From Tenebrio molitor (Eukaryota; Arthropoda; Insecta; Coleoptera; Tenebrionidae), in contig NC_091053.1 in the NCBI RefSeq assembly GCF_963966145.1, positions 5,084,001 through 5,148,000 on the forward strand: a stretch of 64,000 nt of DNA. Reading direction: 5' to 3'. The notes beneath the pieces are model-generated. The model was not told the DNA's origin. It did no database searches and worked only from the letters and a program-made list of their open reading frames with translations. The position numbers and the translations under genes were made by a program. Positions 22,917 through 34,879 of the stretch are shown one piece after another. Numbering within the stretch: the first letter of the stretch is position 1; every line of letters begins with the position of its first letter.

Positions 22917-24956
22917 TCAATTGGAGTTGTCACTATGTATTCCTAAATTATACACGACCACTCCGTAACTGAAACTAGTGCGCGTCGTCCGCGCCGATAA
23001 TAACAAGTCGTGCCATTCGATGTGAAATGGCCACCAGAGGCACTTGGATCAGTTGGATCGCGAATGAATGGAAACTGTAATAACTACGGAAGGTTTACAA
23101 CTAGAATAAATATCAACCGTTAATTCGTCATTGATTATCAAAATAACAATAAATACAATAAGAACTTCAATCATAATCGGTGCCAATCATTTTGTAATAT
23201 TAATTTGTGTTCGCGAGAAACAGCTAGACATAAAAAGGGTGTGAAACTCGAATAAGTATCAATTGTCATTGATTGTCAAAATAACAAATACAATAAGAAC
23301 TTCAATGATAATAATGCAAATCATTTTGTGATATCAATTTGTATTCACTAGAAACAGCTAGACATTTAAATTTTGACAATTTGAATAAATTTTTCCTTCT
23401 GTAATTTCTGTAATACTATTACAGTTTCCCATAACGCGCGAGGTGGTGACATCTACCGATATTTTGACTTTTTTCCGGACGCAGAGTTTTGAGCGATTGG
23501 CACGACTTGTTATTACGATCAGCGCAGACGACGCTAGTGCGCATCACCTGCAACAATATTTAAATTTGTTCTTGGAAATTTGTTGGCGATACTTACAGAA
23601 ACGCCTTGTTTATAGTCGATAGCGATTCCAGCAAATGTTAATGAACGACGTTTCAAAGAATTCGCCATAAAAATGAGTAAGATCTGTTTATTTTTGGCAT
23701 CCCAATTGTACCACGAACATTGTGTTAAAGTATCAAAGATTCCTTCCATCTGGAAATAATAAAAAAAATACGAATTCATATCTAATTTTACTAATTGTAC
23801 CTGGTCAGAGATTTTCTGGCCGGCTTGACAATAAAGAGCAATGACAATAGTTGTGGCAATGGACAATATTGCCAAACGCAATTTCATAATGGTACTCGCA
23901 TTTTCAAAAACCTGAAACATCGGTATTAATTTATTTGTTTCTGGATTACCGTAAATCGATGTACATTCATGACGAAGAATACCACCGCGATGGAAGTAAG
24001 TACACCTGTTATCATAACTATGACTAATCTTGATTTCACAATTCCCAGCATTTTCTTAAACACGCTGTAACCATAATAGTGTATAAAATTATAATGAATG
24101 TATATCATCACCACACGTTACTATGCAGATGTGATGTTTGATGCAAGAACACAAAGTGTGGAAAATCTCATTTTGCCAGAGAATTTTTTGACCAACTTTG
24201 AGTTTGTCATAATCGGGACGATCATCAGAAACTTGCAAAATTCGTTGATTAATTAAGAAGATTTGCAAACTGAGTCCTTCTATCCCGTACAACAAGGCTC
24301 CAGGGAGCCGTAGTGTTGCGTAATACATTACTGGTGAGGACCAAAAGAACAGCTGATTGAAGATTTTTGACCCAACTCCAAAGTAATGGTCGAAAGCGAC
24401 TTCACAAACATTCCACTCGCGGTGATCACCAAAAATTGGAAACATACTTGTACTGGAGACCAAAACAACCGCGTAAATCGAGAAATACATATAGTTTATT
24501 TGAGCCGATTTTTTCTTAATGAAGTGTTGCACTTCAGGACCGACGCTGTCTGTCGACCAGAATGAACTATTTGACTCGCCGACTATCTTTAAAAGCACAT
24601 CTTCCATAAAAATGGCAAACGCCATTACCATTAACACCTATTTGCATATGTTAGACAAATTGGACCTTTGAATGACCCTACTTACATAAATGGATATCAG
24701 AAGAAAAGGTCCGTACGTTGTGATCATATCTGTGCTGAAGTTGTTAACGATGAAGCAAATCTGGAGAAGGAAGGTGAACAAATAAAATATAAAGAAGAAC
24801 CTGATAACGCGTTTTGCAATTTTATGATAACCAAAGTGAATAAATATTTTTCCCAAGTAAAGAAATGGATCATCATAGCCTACAATTTGAGCACGATATA
24901 AGAAAGCAGATTTTTTTTTTGGAGAATTTACCACTAAACCCAGTTACTTGAGGCAT
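22917..24956 (-). pseudogene. Odorant receptor (7tm_6) disrupted in its last exon by a transposon
   Basis: Paralogue of the receptor at 19613-21081. Exons on the minus strand: 24956-24932, 24879-24686, 24637-24117, 24064-23950, 23911-23801, 23749-23597, then exon 7 from 23547. The first six give 373 residues in phase, including the conserved TQCSWYNWDAKNKQILLIFM block. Exon 7 begins VMRT and after 14 bases runs into element X (22983-23533). Beyond the element, from the second target-site copy, the frame resumes as SFSYGVVVYNL and stops at 22917-22919. The pre-insertion exon was therefore intact and resembled its neighbour. As it stands, translation would enter the transposon and add about 39 foreign residues in place of the last membrane segment. 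The promoter and earlier exons look healthy, so transcription is possible, but a working channel is unlikely. The donor of exon 3 (GTGTGG) is weak. Confidence 0.85.
22983..23533 (-). mobile_element. Element X, copy 1: 551 bp non-autonomous DNA transposon
   Basis: Flanked by perfect 8 bp target duplications CTAGTGCG at 22975-22982 and 23534-23541. The ends are inverted repeats of about 36 bp: CGTCGTCCGCGCCGAT then AATAACAAGTCGTGCCA on the left, and the reverse of CGTCGTCTGCGCTGATCG then TAATAACAAGTCGTGCCA on the right. Inside are two tandem copies of a block of about 130 bp, each ending in AGAAACAGCTAGACAT. There is no open frame of note. An 8 bp duplication fits the P, hAT or Merlin superfamilies; the terminal sequence did not let me choose. 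A second copy (59852-64000, split) differs by about ten substitutions and no indels counted by eye, so the family was active recently. Confidence 0.9.
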
Positions 24957-25647
24957 TTTACTGGCAACTGAAAGCAAGCCTATTTGCCATTGGCGTCTCA
25001 GGCTTTTATGTATTTAGCAGCTATGGATTTGCTCATAATGATAATTATTATGACCTAAACTTCGTGTTCCAATGTCGTAATGTTAATGAGTTTAGGAAGC
25101 TTTTGAATGTTTAAGAATAAACTACATATGACCTTAACCTGTGTAAATGGCAGTGAAATGTAAAGAAAATAGTGTGAAAAACTGATAAATCACTACATAC
25201 TTATTTATTTAACTCAGGAAAATTGTAAAGAAATATAAATATGGAGAAATATAAATAAATAATAGTTTCTGCTTAAAAATAATTTATGTCGAAAGCTTAT
25301 TGTTCCCGAATAGCATTTTTGTTTGAAAATTAGTTTAAAAACAATAATGAAACAATATTCTGTAATTATGTTCAAATGGTCGTAACTCCAGAACGAATCG
25401 ATGGAATTAAAAAAAGAAATAATTGTTGAATAAAGAATTGAAGGGTCTTTCCAGTGATAATCACGATAATATTGTAAATGGTAGATAGTAAATGTAAACG
25501 GTAAATGGTAATTCCAATAACGTCCAGAATAATTCTGGATGTAACATTAAAAATTAATAAAGGACATTAAGAATATGTAAATTTTTAAAAAATATTATAT
25601 TTTAACAACGAATTACTCCACACTTATAGAAGTTTCAGACTTTACTT
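24957..25647. other. Spacer between the receptor and esterase E1
   Basis: AT-rich sequence upstream of the minus-strand receptor and downstream of esterase E1. It would hold the receptor promoter and the E1 3' UTR. No repeat, RNA gene or further exon was recognised. Confidence 0.4.
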
Positions 25648-27506
25648 TTATAATTCATCCTTAACAGAAAATAAATTTTCATTCTCCGCAAATTTCAACG
25701 AATGCCAAAACTCTCTGGGAGTCAACTCGTCAACTGTTAGGAGTTCGATTTCTTCAGGTCTAAAACTGTGTATGTTGAGATATGTCAACTTATCATATGC
25801 GGTAGGTTCCCATTTTACTCCTTCTATCACGGGAATGCTAAAATATACCTTGCTAGAAACCAATATCTTATATTAAAAGAAGTACCTTGTCTTCGCATAA
25901 GAAATCAACATATCTACGATAATATCTTTCAATTTTTGTTCGTTAGGAGTTAGCGGTCCTGGAACGAAGAAATTGCCGAAGAGATATTTGCCATCTGCTC
26001 CGTGACCTACAACTAAAACTCACATTAATTACAATGTAAAATTGTCAATTGTATGTTACTTTTCGCTTCGTTGTTTTCTTCAGGATAACTAAAATAGTAA
26101 TAATAGACTGGTGAAGATGAGGCTTTCGCTTGCATTCTGACAGAAGTTTCTGCATCAACTAGAAAAATTCTGTCGCTGAACATTTTTATCACTTTGTCTT
26201 TGTTCTGATCAAAATTAATTTGACCTTTTCCCAAATAAAATTCCGTAATTTTTTTTGTCGTATCCTTCCACAAAGAGGGAGCTAAAGTATAATTGAAGTC
26301 GAGCAAGTCTGGTGCAAGTGGTGCAGAGGAGTCTTACACATAACCGGAAATGTACCCTCGTGTAGTGTATTTGAACAAAGCCATGGTACATTGTTAATTT
26401 TACCCTTTGTCAGGAGAGAATACGGATGTTCACTCAAAAACGGTTTTGATCCTTTTTCAACAACTGGAGTGGACGGCATAAATGGGAAGATCAGATGACT
26501 GAAAAAGAGTGGCAGTTGCTTCAGAATCTGTTTGTGATGTCTTTGCTTCAAACAATCCGCTAGAGCGCGAGTGGGAGTTGAAGGACACCCAACGGCTTCA
26601 GCCAAGCGCTGGGCTTTCTCTAGTGCACCTTTTTGCAAAGAGAAAGAATTCAGTGCCACACCACTTTGGGAGAATCCGCGATGGAACAAGCCTTTCGACA
26701 TTTCGGAGAAGTAGTGTAAGTGGACGCTTGATCCTCCGGCTGACAGTCCAGTCAAAGTGACCGAATCTGGGTTACCACCGAAACTTGCAATATGGTTTTG
26801 AACCCATCTCAAGGCCATGACTTGATCCTTCAAACCATTGTTCCCAGGTACGACATCGTCTTCGGTACTCAAGAAACCAAGAATTCCCAGTCGGTAGTTG
26901 AAAGTGACGAAAATCACATCTCGATCCATCAACACTTCAGGCCGAGAATATGCTAAGCCATTACCATACATATAACCACCACCATGGACATGTACTATAA
27001 CGTCTAGCTTGTCTTGAGAGTTGGAGTTTTCTCGAGGGACGAACACATTAATGTGTAAACAATCTTCGTCACCTAATTTCCCAACTATTATTTGATTGTG
27101 AGACAGTTTCTTTAACTAACCTCGAGTTGCATTTGTCGTCGTAGTGTCTGTCTGCGCGCAATTTGTCGGTTTATTGGCATCCCAAACGCCGGACCAAGGT
27201 TCCGCTGGTTCCGGTTCCTGCAAACAGCTAATTGAAATATATTCTAAATTATAACAAACATCTACTTCAAAGCGTCTGCTTCCTATGGGCGGTTTAGCGA
27301 ATGGGATTCCCTCAAAAGCCGAGAACTTTCGACCGTCATGGGAAGTTTTCAAATATCCTCTTATTTTACCCAATGAAGTTGTCACCACAGGTCTTTCGTC
27401 CTGGCAATGACAAACTAGACGGGACTGTTAAAACAATCATTCGAATATCTTAAACTAGCAGCTTACCAGAAACTAAAACTGTAATAACAAGTAGTCTTGC
27501 CAACAT
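25648..27506 (-). pseudogene. Carboxylesterase E1, damaged by a deletion at the exon 4/5 junction
   Basis: Type-B carboxylesterase (alpha/beta hydrolase) with signal peptide MLARLLVITVLVS. Exons: 27506-27467, 27414-27266, 27217-27121, 27072-26338, exon 5 remnant about 26310-26060, 26006-25886, 25837-25648. The oxyanion-hole motif HGGGYMYG, nucleophile GLSAG, acidic residue in TPVVEKG and catalytic His in CHGADG are all present, and the C-terminus is SVKDEL. Compared with E2 and E3, about 70 bp are missing, covering the intron 4 acceptor and the first 20 or so codons of exon 5. The intact donor (ATGT|GTAAGA) now faces no proper acceptor. Reading through gives a frameshift and an early stop; a cryptic CAG further on would need an intron of about 29 bp, too short to splice. 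The rest of the frame is open, so the loss looks recent. Confidence 0.75.
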
Positions 27507-27840
27507 TTTAACACCTACACTAGTCGTAACTATTCATCGTATCTCACTAATTATATACTTGAACGGAGAATTTTCTCCCACTTACTTACTTACTCATCAT
27601 GAGTTTCATTGTTTCTCTAGATAATTATTAATTCTATAAAAATATACTTACTTGCATCTTTGTCTCCCTGATTTTGTTTTTATCAACAAAAATTTGGTAA
27701 TGTGGCAAAATAAAAGGGTATATTTTCTTAGCACAAACGTCTAAACATGTTTCATCGTCACGACACCTAAAACGTCGCTGAGAGGTGTAAAATTTGTCTT
27801 TTTAAACTGAAATGATTCATTTTAATTAGATGTACCTACA

Positions 27841-29173
27841 TACAGGATGTTCCAGAGTTGCGAAAAAGCTCCATAACTTGTTTGTTATTAAAGAAATCAA
27901 CTTTTTCTTTTTTCTAGATGATAGCTACGCTTCTACTGCATATTCGTAATATATTGCGGTATATACAGGGTAATTTACGAGGAATAATGAGCCCGACGGA
28001 ATAGAAAATGCAACCCACAATACATTGCAACAAAAAGCCGGACATCGAAGCGGTAAATGTCCGGGTTTTTCTCCTGATGAATTGCGGGTTGCATTTTCTA
28101 TTCCGTCGGGCTCATTATTCCTCGTAAATCACCCTGTATACAGGTGTCCCAATATTATAAAAACACTAAAGTTATGTTTTTTTAAATGGAACCTACCCAG
28201 TTTGATTTCATTTTTGGATTATATGCAAAATTGTGAATCAAATCTACACAGGTCGTTTTTACTTATCTGCCATCGTTTTTGATCAATGGCGTGCTTAGTC
28301 GCATATGCCTACTGAGATTTTTTAAATATAGCAAACTAAAAATGTCAAAAACTCATTTTTTTCAAATGGCACCCCGCATTTATTATTACACTGGTGGAAA
28401 GATTTTTTAACAAGCTTTCCAACGGAATAGGGTATAGTATAGTCGAATGTGAAAATTAAGGGTGCTATCTTAAAATCACTAAAAATCACTAAAATAATTG
28501 AATGTTTAATTGTTAAACACTGTTTTGTTGGTTGATTCATCTTTATGAAGTGACCATATTGTGTGATTATCTTTTGTTAGGCTACTAGATTTTTCTATTG
28601 TCTTTTTAACGGAAAGATTGCTCCAAATTTAGAGATTTTAGGATAGCATCCTAGATTTTCAGATTAGACTATACAAACCTTATATTGTTCAAAAGCTTGT
28701 CAAAAAAGCTTTCGACCAGTGCAATAATAAATACGGAATGCCATTTGAAAAAAATGAGTTTTTGACATTTTTAGTTCGTTATGTTTAAAAAATCGCAGTA
28801 GGCATATGCGATTGAGCAGGTAATTGAGTAAACACTCAGCAGATGCGGCAAACATTCAGAAATCAAACAGCGTCAATCATTTTAATTTATGTGGAACGAT
28901 TTGGAAGGTACGAATTTTCGAAGGAACTCCTGCAATTCGAAATTCTGGTAAAAAAAGCGCCACTGATCAAAAACGATGGCAGATAAGTAAAAACGACCTG
29001 TATAAATTTGATTCATAATTTAGCATAGAATTCAAAAATAAAATCAAACTGGGTAGGTTCCGCTTAAAAAAACATAGCTTTAGTGTTTTTATAATATTGA
29101 GACACACTGTATTAATACAAACAAACAAACAAACAAGTTATGGAGCTTTTTCGCAACTCTGGGACACCCTGTA
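27841..29173. mobile_element. Large fold-back element of 1.3 kb with a nested MITE
   Basis: Ends are TACAGGATGTTCCAGAGTTG and its near-inverse ending GGGACACCCTGTA. The paired outer arms run on through GCGAAAAAGCTCCATAACTTG. Further inner arms pair: AAAACGATGGCAGATAAGTA at about 28975 with its reverse near 28260, and CCTACCCAGTTTGATTT at about 28192 with its reverse near 29045. A TA flanks the ends. The arms hold no transposase. The left part is interrupted by the 175 bp element at 27964-28138. Confidence 0.75.
27964..28138. mobile_element. 175 bp MITE nested in the larger fold-back
   Basis: Perfect or near-perfect terminal inverted repeats of about 50 bp: TACAGGGTAATTTACGAGG ... and the reverse ending CCTCGTAAATCACCCTGTA. 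A short inner pair CCGGACATCGAAGC / TAAATGTCCGG forms the apex. The flanks are TA dinucleotides, as in the Tc1/mariner superfamily. Non-coding. Confidence 0.85.
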
Positions 29174-31015
29174 TAATTTTTCAGGAAGCGGTTTCTGTCG
29201 CGCATTGAATAAAAATTTTGATTCTTTAAAATTTTCTTTAACAAGTATCGAATTGTGAACAATTGTAATTTTCTTTCGGTGATACATATCTGTAATCATT
29301 TTCTATACAGCATTTTGTTGTATTTTTTTTATCCCTGTATATTTATTCGCTCAAATTTTGTATTTTGTTTGTTGAGTAATCCACGTTTTATTACATTTTT
29401 ATTTACTGTTTTTGTTTCTAAATATTATCAACAGAGACAATTTATTGTCTCTAGTGTAAACACTTTAAATATTAGTTTTTCATTATCATTATGACTCATC
29501 AAGTTGTTTTAAAATTATTTTGCTTCGTAATCTTATAATTTATCATGTCATGGTTGACTCTAAAGGCGGCCATACATCAAGGCAGCAATTTGGCAACATG
29601 TAGCATGCTGCAGTTTGTTGTACAAACCAGCTTGCTGCGACTAAGTAGCATGCGATAGGCCATTTATACCTGCTTATGTAATATTTACATTTCAAACGTC
29701 GGATACAATAATTGCATGCTCTTGTCTAAATCTAATAAAAGAAACGCGAAAGTTAACTCACTTTGGGATAGAGCAAAAAACAAGGAGTAATCCTGTTGAA
29801 AGAGCGACAAGCGAGCGGTATCAGAAATACATAAATTTATGTGAAGACAAATCACAATCGAAGAAGAATTCAATATTCCTAGAGGGATTTTCAATGGTTT
29901 CACTTTGTAGTTTCCTAGTGTCCTTGTAGTTTCCTGGTGTCTCAACGAAAGAAGTATTTAAGCAACCTCACCAAAAATAAATAAGATATCATTTATTGGA
30001 ATACCAAGAGTGTTTGGCAACAATACAGGATGTTTTCGAAGTTGAGGAGTTCCTTGTAACACGAGATACTATACATTATTCTTAAGAATTTTAGCCTAAA
30101 TCTTCTTAGTAAAATGTTTGTATTAAGGGAGATAATTGATTGTATATTTTTATTGTTTTCTACAATTTTGAGTCCGGTCCTGTCTATTTCTCCGCTGTCC
30201 TAGATTAAGTAACAGTATTAATTCATTCTCAGGAAAAAAATTAATAAATCGAAGAAAGCTTCTTGAGCTATTCTGAAATCATCTGGATGAACTGAAATCA
30301 ATAAACGTCAATTTCCAACAAGATTAAGCTACTGCTCACACGCCAAGAACAACAATTATCTAGGGGAGATCTTCACAGTGCGATTGATAACCATAGGACT
30401 GCGTCCAAAACGATCAGCTGACTTGTCTCATCTCCAACTCTTTTTGTTCTTTTTATTTAAACGTAAATAGTATCTAGAAATCAAAGTTGCAAAACTGCAA
30501 CACTTGAAATGCTGCCCAAAATTTTTAATAATTTAAAGAAAAGAGTTTCACATATCATTTATTAATATAAAATAGTTATTTGTATATCAAGGCTGCGAAA
30601 TCGTTCTTTGATGTACTGAGAGAAAAATTGTCACCGAGGCGCTCGCGGGCGGGGTAAGACAATTTCAAGGTCGTCAAAGGATTTTGTGGCCAAGGTGTAC
30701 TATGACGGACAAAAAATTTTAGCCGTCACTATCTTGACATTCACGTAAAGTGTAAATAAACCTTGAGGAACCGTAATCCCACTTTCGATTCTTGTGATTT
30801 TAATTTGCACATTAAGTTCTGTTATGATAAGTTGTATCATCTGTCTCTTTCTAAGTCATAACTTTTTATCTGCTCCAGTGCTCCGCCCATATAAATTGAC
30901 CAATAAGAATCAAAGCCAGATTCAGTCTGTATAATTTTTCATCACATTTGCCACGCAAAAAAGTTAAGGTTAAAATTTTGCTGTCAAGTCTACAATTATT
31001 ATTGTTTTGGGATTA
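29174..31015. other. Intergenic DNA including the duplicated upstream flank of E1
   Basis: About 29215-29570 matches 39235-39570 and, more patchily, 34225-34400 (shared phrases such as GTAATTTTCTTTCG, ATTGTCTCT, TTATCATGTCATGG). This is evidence that the esterase duplications carried upstream flanks with them. From 29570 to 31015 nothing recognisable was seen. Confidence 0.6.
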
Positions 31016-31346
31016 TACAGGGTTATTCTAAATGATTGTAGTCGAAGTAGGCGTGAAAACTGAATGTAAAATTTATGGTTGCCGCTCCACATAAAAAAAT
31101 CGTCAAAATGATGTGTTAAATTGGGTGCAAAACAACTCACTATTTTTAAAATTGATTGTAGAACAACTCAATATTTCTGGATTCAATCGTTAATTTAACA
31201 AAAATAAATAAAATCCTCATCACTGCACTTTTCACCTAAAAAATGACAGTGACAGCCACACAACTGACAGTTCACATGAAAGCGGCAAAAACGTAATAAC
31301 ATGGGCATAGCCTACTTCGACTACAATCATTTAGAATAACCCTGTA
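31016..31346. mobile_element. MITE, about 330 bp
   Basis: Terminal inverted repeats of about 37 bp start TACAGGGTTATTCTAAATGA and include GTAGTCGAAGTAGGC; the right end is ATTTAGAATAACCCTGTA. TA at both edges. The interior has no open frame. It lies just downstream of esterase E2. Confidence 0.85.
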
Positions 31347-31395
31347 TTTTAAACAGTGCATTACTCCACAGTTACAGAAGTTTCAGACTTTACTT

Positions 31396-33351
31396 TTATA
31401 GTTCATCCTTAACAGAAACTAAATTTTCATTCTCCGCAAATTTCAACGAACGCCAAAACTCTCTGGGAGTTAACTCGTCAACTGTTAGGAGTTCGATTTC
31501 TTCAGGTCTGAAACTGCGTATGTTGAGATATGTCAACTTATCATATGTAGTAGGTTCCCATTTTACTCCTTCTATCATGGGAATGCTAAAATATACCTTG
31601 TTTGAAACCAATATCGTATCTATGTTAAAATAGTACCTTGTCTTCGTAAATGAAATCAACATATCTACCATAATATCTTTCATTTTTAGTTCGTTGGGAG
31701 TTAACGTTCCTACAACGAAGAAGTATTTGCCATCTGCTCCATGACCTACAACTAAAACTCACATTAATTACAATTTAAGATTGTCAGTAATTGTATGTTA
31801 CAGTTCGCTTCGTTGTTATCTCCAGGATAACTAAAATGGTAATAATAGACCGGTGAAGATGACGCTTTCGCTTGCAATCTAACAGAAGTTTCCGCATCAA
31901 CTAGAAAAATTCTATCGCTAACCATTTGTATCAACTTATCGTAGTTCTGTGCAAAATTAGTTTGATCTTTTCCCAAATAAAACTGTCTAATTTTTTGTGC
32001 AGCATTCTTCCACAACGAGGGAGCTAAAGTATCATTGAAGTCGAGCAAAATTGGTGCAAATGATTCCCAGTTGGTACTGACATTGTCTAAGTCCTTCCCA
32101 AGGACTGAAAAACTTCCATTAAAAGAAACAAAAAGAAAAGATGCAGAGGAGTCTTACACAAAACCGGAAAAGTACCCTCATTTGGTGTATTTGAACAAAG
32201 CCATGGTACATCGTTAATTTGACCCTTTGTCAGGAGAGAATACGGATGTTCACTCAAAAACGGTTTTGATCCTTTTTCAACAACTGGAGCGAACGGTGCA
32301 AATGGCAAGAACAGATGGCCGAAAAAGAGTGGCAGTTGTTCCAGAATCTGTTTGTAATGTCTTTGCTTCAAACAATCGACTAGAGCTCTGGTAGGAGTTG
32401 AAGGACATCCAACAGCTTCGGCCAAGCGCTGGGCCTTCTGCAAGCTCGCTTCTTGCAAAGAGAAAGAATTCAGTGCTACACCACTTTCGGAGAATCCGCG
32501 ATGGAACAGGCCTTTGGACATCTCGGAGAAGTAATGGAGGTGAACGCTTGATGCTCCAGCTGACATCCCAGTCAAAGTGACCGAATCTGGGTTACCACCG
32601 AAATTTGCAATATGGTTTAGGATCCATCTCAAGGCCATGACTTGATCCTTCAAACCATTGTTCCCAGGAACGACGTCGTCTTCGGTACTCAAGAAACCAA
32701 GAATTCCCAAGCGATAGTTGAAAGTGACAAAAATCACATCTCGATCCATTAGGATTTCAGGCGGAGTAAACATTAATCCACTACCATACATATAAGCACC
32801 TCCATGGATATGTACTATAACGTCCAGCTTGTCCTGAGAGTTGGGGTTTTCTCGAGGGACGAACACATTAATGTGTAAACAATCTTCGTCACCTAATTTC
32901 GCAACTATAATTTGATTGTGAGAATTGTGAGACAGTTTGTTGTTTATGTTTAACTAACCTTGAGTTACATTTATTTCCATTAAGCCTGTCTGCGCGCATG
33001 CTGTCGGGTTATTGGCATCCCAAACGCCGGACCAAGGTTCTGCTGGTTCCGGTTCCTAAATACAAGCAACCAATTTAAATTATTCGAAGTGATAACAAAC
33101 ATCTACTTCAAAGCGTCTGCTTCCTATTGGTGGTTTAGCGAATGGGATTCCTTCAAAAGCAGAGAACTTTCGACCGTCATGGGAGGTTTTAATATATCCT
33201 CTTATTTTACCCAATGAAGTTGTCACCACAGGCCCTTCGTCCTGGCAACAACAAACTAGACGGCACTGTTAAAACAATCATTCGAAGAGGTATCTTAGAC
33301 TTGCAGCTTACCAGAAACTAAAACTGTAATAACAAGTAGTTTTGCCAACAT
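31396..33351 (-). CDS. Secreted-pathway carboxylesterase E2 with C-terminal KDEL, 7 exons
   Basis: Type-B carboxylesterase hydrolysing ester bonds of small lipophilic substrates. Exons: 33351-33312, 33255-33107, 33055-32959, 32892-32158, 32104-31802, 31745-31637, 31585-31396; phases agree and the product is 540 residues. It starts with signal peptide MLAKLLVITVLVS. Motifs in order: oxyanion hole HGGAYMYG, nucleophile GMSAG, acidic residue in APVVEKG, catalytic His in CHGADG. The C-terminus SVKDEL is an ER-retrieval signal, so the enzyme should stay in the ER lumen. The nucleophile motif is not the GQSAG of juvenile hormone esterases, so hormone turnover is not indicated. Exon 6 is 12 bp shorter than in E1 and E3, removing four residues after CHGADGKYF. 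Confidence 0.9.
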
Positions 33352-33749
33352 TTTCAACAATTACACTAGTCGTAAATACTTATTATGTAACCTATGTCAA
33401 CGATAATACTCGTATATTTGAACCCACAATTTTCTCCCACCTATACTCATGACTCATGTCATGAGTCTCATTATTTTCTACTATAGGTAATGGTTAATTC
33501 TATAATACTTGTATCTTTATCTCCCTGATTTTGTTTTCAACATAGATTAGGTAATGTGGCGAAAAAAATGTTTTTTTCAATATGTACAAATATCTACGAT
33601 AAATTACAATGCGAATATAAATATGTACAGTGAGGGGCAAAAGTAACGCAACAATTTCATAAATCATAAATTGTTGAGTTTTGAAAAAAGAACAAAAACA
33701 GGTCGATTGTTAATTTCAATTTCACGTTTATTGACATAACATTTTTTTA

Positions 33750-34215
33750 TACAGGGTGTTTCTTGTCAAAGTAATCATATCATCATTTAATTTTTTAAAT
33801 AGCAACCTATAGTCTATTTTTTAATCAAAGAACCACAACACCGCAATTTACACCCAAAATACAGCTGACAACATTGTACACTTTTGACATAGGGTGAAAA
33901 ATCTCATCATATAAAAATTGAGGGGTTATTAGAGATATTAGTAGCGCAGCATTTTAATAAAGTTAATAACAACTAATAACAACTAATTTGAGAATTTAAT
34001 AAATGTCTTACTTTGCGAGGCATTTTTAATAACACGTTTAAATTTTAGCTGCGAGTTTGCGTACTTTCAAGGACATTCAAAATGACAGACGTTGACTGAT
34101 ATAGCCAATAGAAACCATTAAATTCCCTAGATTTAGTAAAATTTTGTATTTACAAACCTAAATCAACAGGTCGTGGTTCTTTGATTAAAAAATAGACTAA
34201 TTTGTCACCATTTTG
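33750..34215. repeat. Degenerate fold-back element
   Basis: Left end TACAGGGTGTTTCTTGTCAA. The inner arm TAGTCTATTTTTTAATCAAA plus GAACCACAACACC at about 33812 pairs with GGTCGTGGTTC plus TTTGATTAAAAAATAGACTA at about 34171-34200. The right terminal repeat is not clear, so the element seems truncated or eroded. Confidence 0.6.
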
Positions 34216-34431
34216 ATAGGTCTTTTAACTATCATCTCTACATTTTTAATATGCATTTTTTCATTCAAATTTTGTATTTTGTTTGTTAAGTAATCCACAT
34301 TTTGTTACATTTTCATTTATTGTTTTTGTTTCTAAATATTTTTCATTATTACTATGATTTATCAAGTTATTTTAAAATTATTTAACACGACTTCATCATT
34401 ATAAATTTCCGATATTGGCGGAGCTTAATTA

Positions 34432-34879
34432 TACAGGGTGTCGCAAAATTAACGTATTCCAAGTCGGGGGTTTTGTAGGGAAAAATCTCAGGAATCTCGA
34501 AAAAATAAAATAAAAAATATAGGGGGGGTCTTTACAAAGATATATGGGTCTGAAGGTTCAAACTTTTCATCATGTTTTCTTCAAATAGAAAATATAAATG
34601 GTTGACTTTCATTTTGAAATATGGTGAGAATGATTATGTAAAATATTAAAATATAAATGAAAAGACATCTCTTGAGAAAACAGCTTTATCTCGAAAAAAT
34701 AAAAGTTTTATTTTTCCAATTTTTATTCAAAAGGGAAGTACAACATAGAATATTAATCAGGTACTTTTGAACAAATATTGACAACTTTGATATTTTTTTT
34801 TAAACATTTTTACTTGGTCAACAGGATGTCTCCTACTAAGCCCCGAACTCGGAATACGATAATTTTAAGACACCCTGTA
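34432..34879. mobile_element. MITE, about 450 bp
   Basis: Left end TACAGGGTGTCGCAAAATTA with ACGTATTCCAAGTCGGGG; right end CCGAACTCGGAATACGATAA then TTTTAAGACACCCTGTA. The arms pair with some mismatches. TA at both edges. No coding content. Confidence 0.75.
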
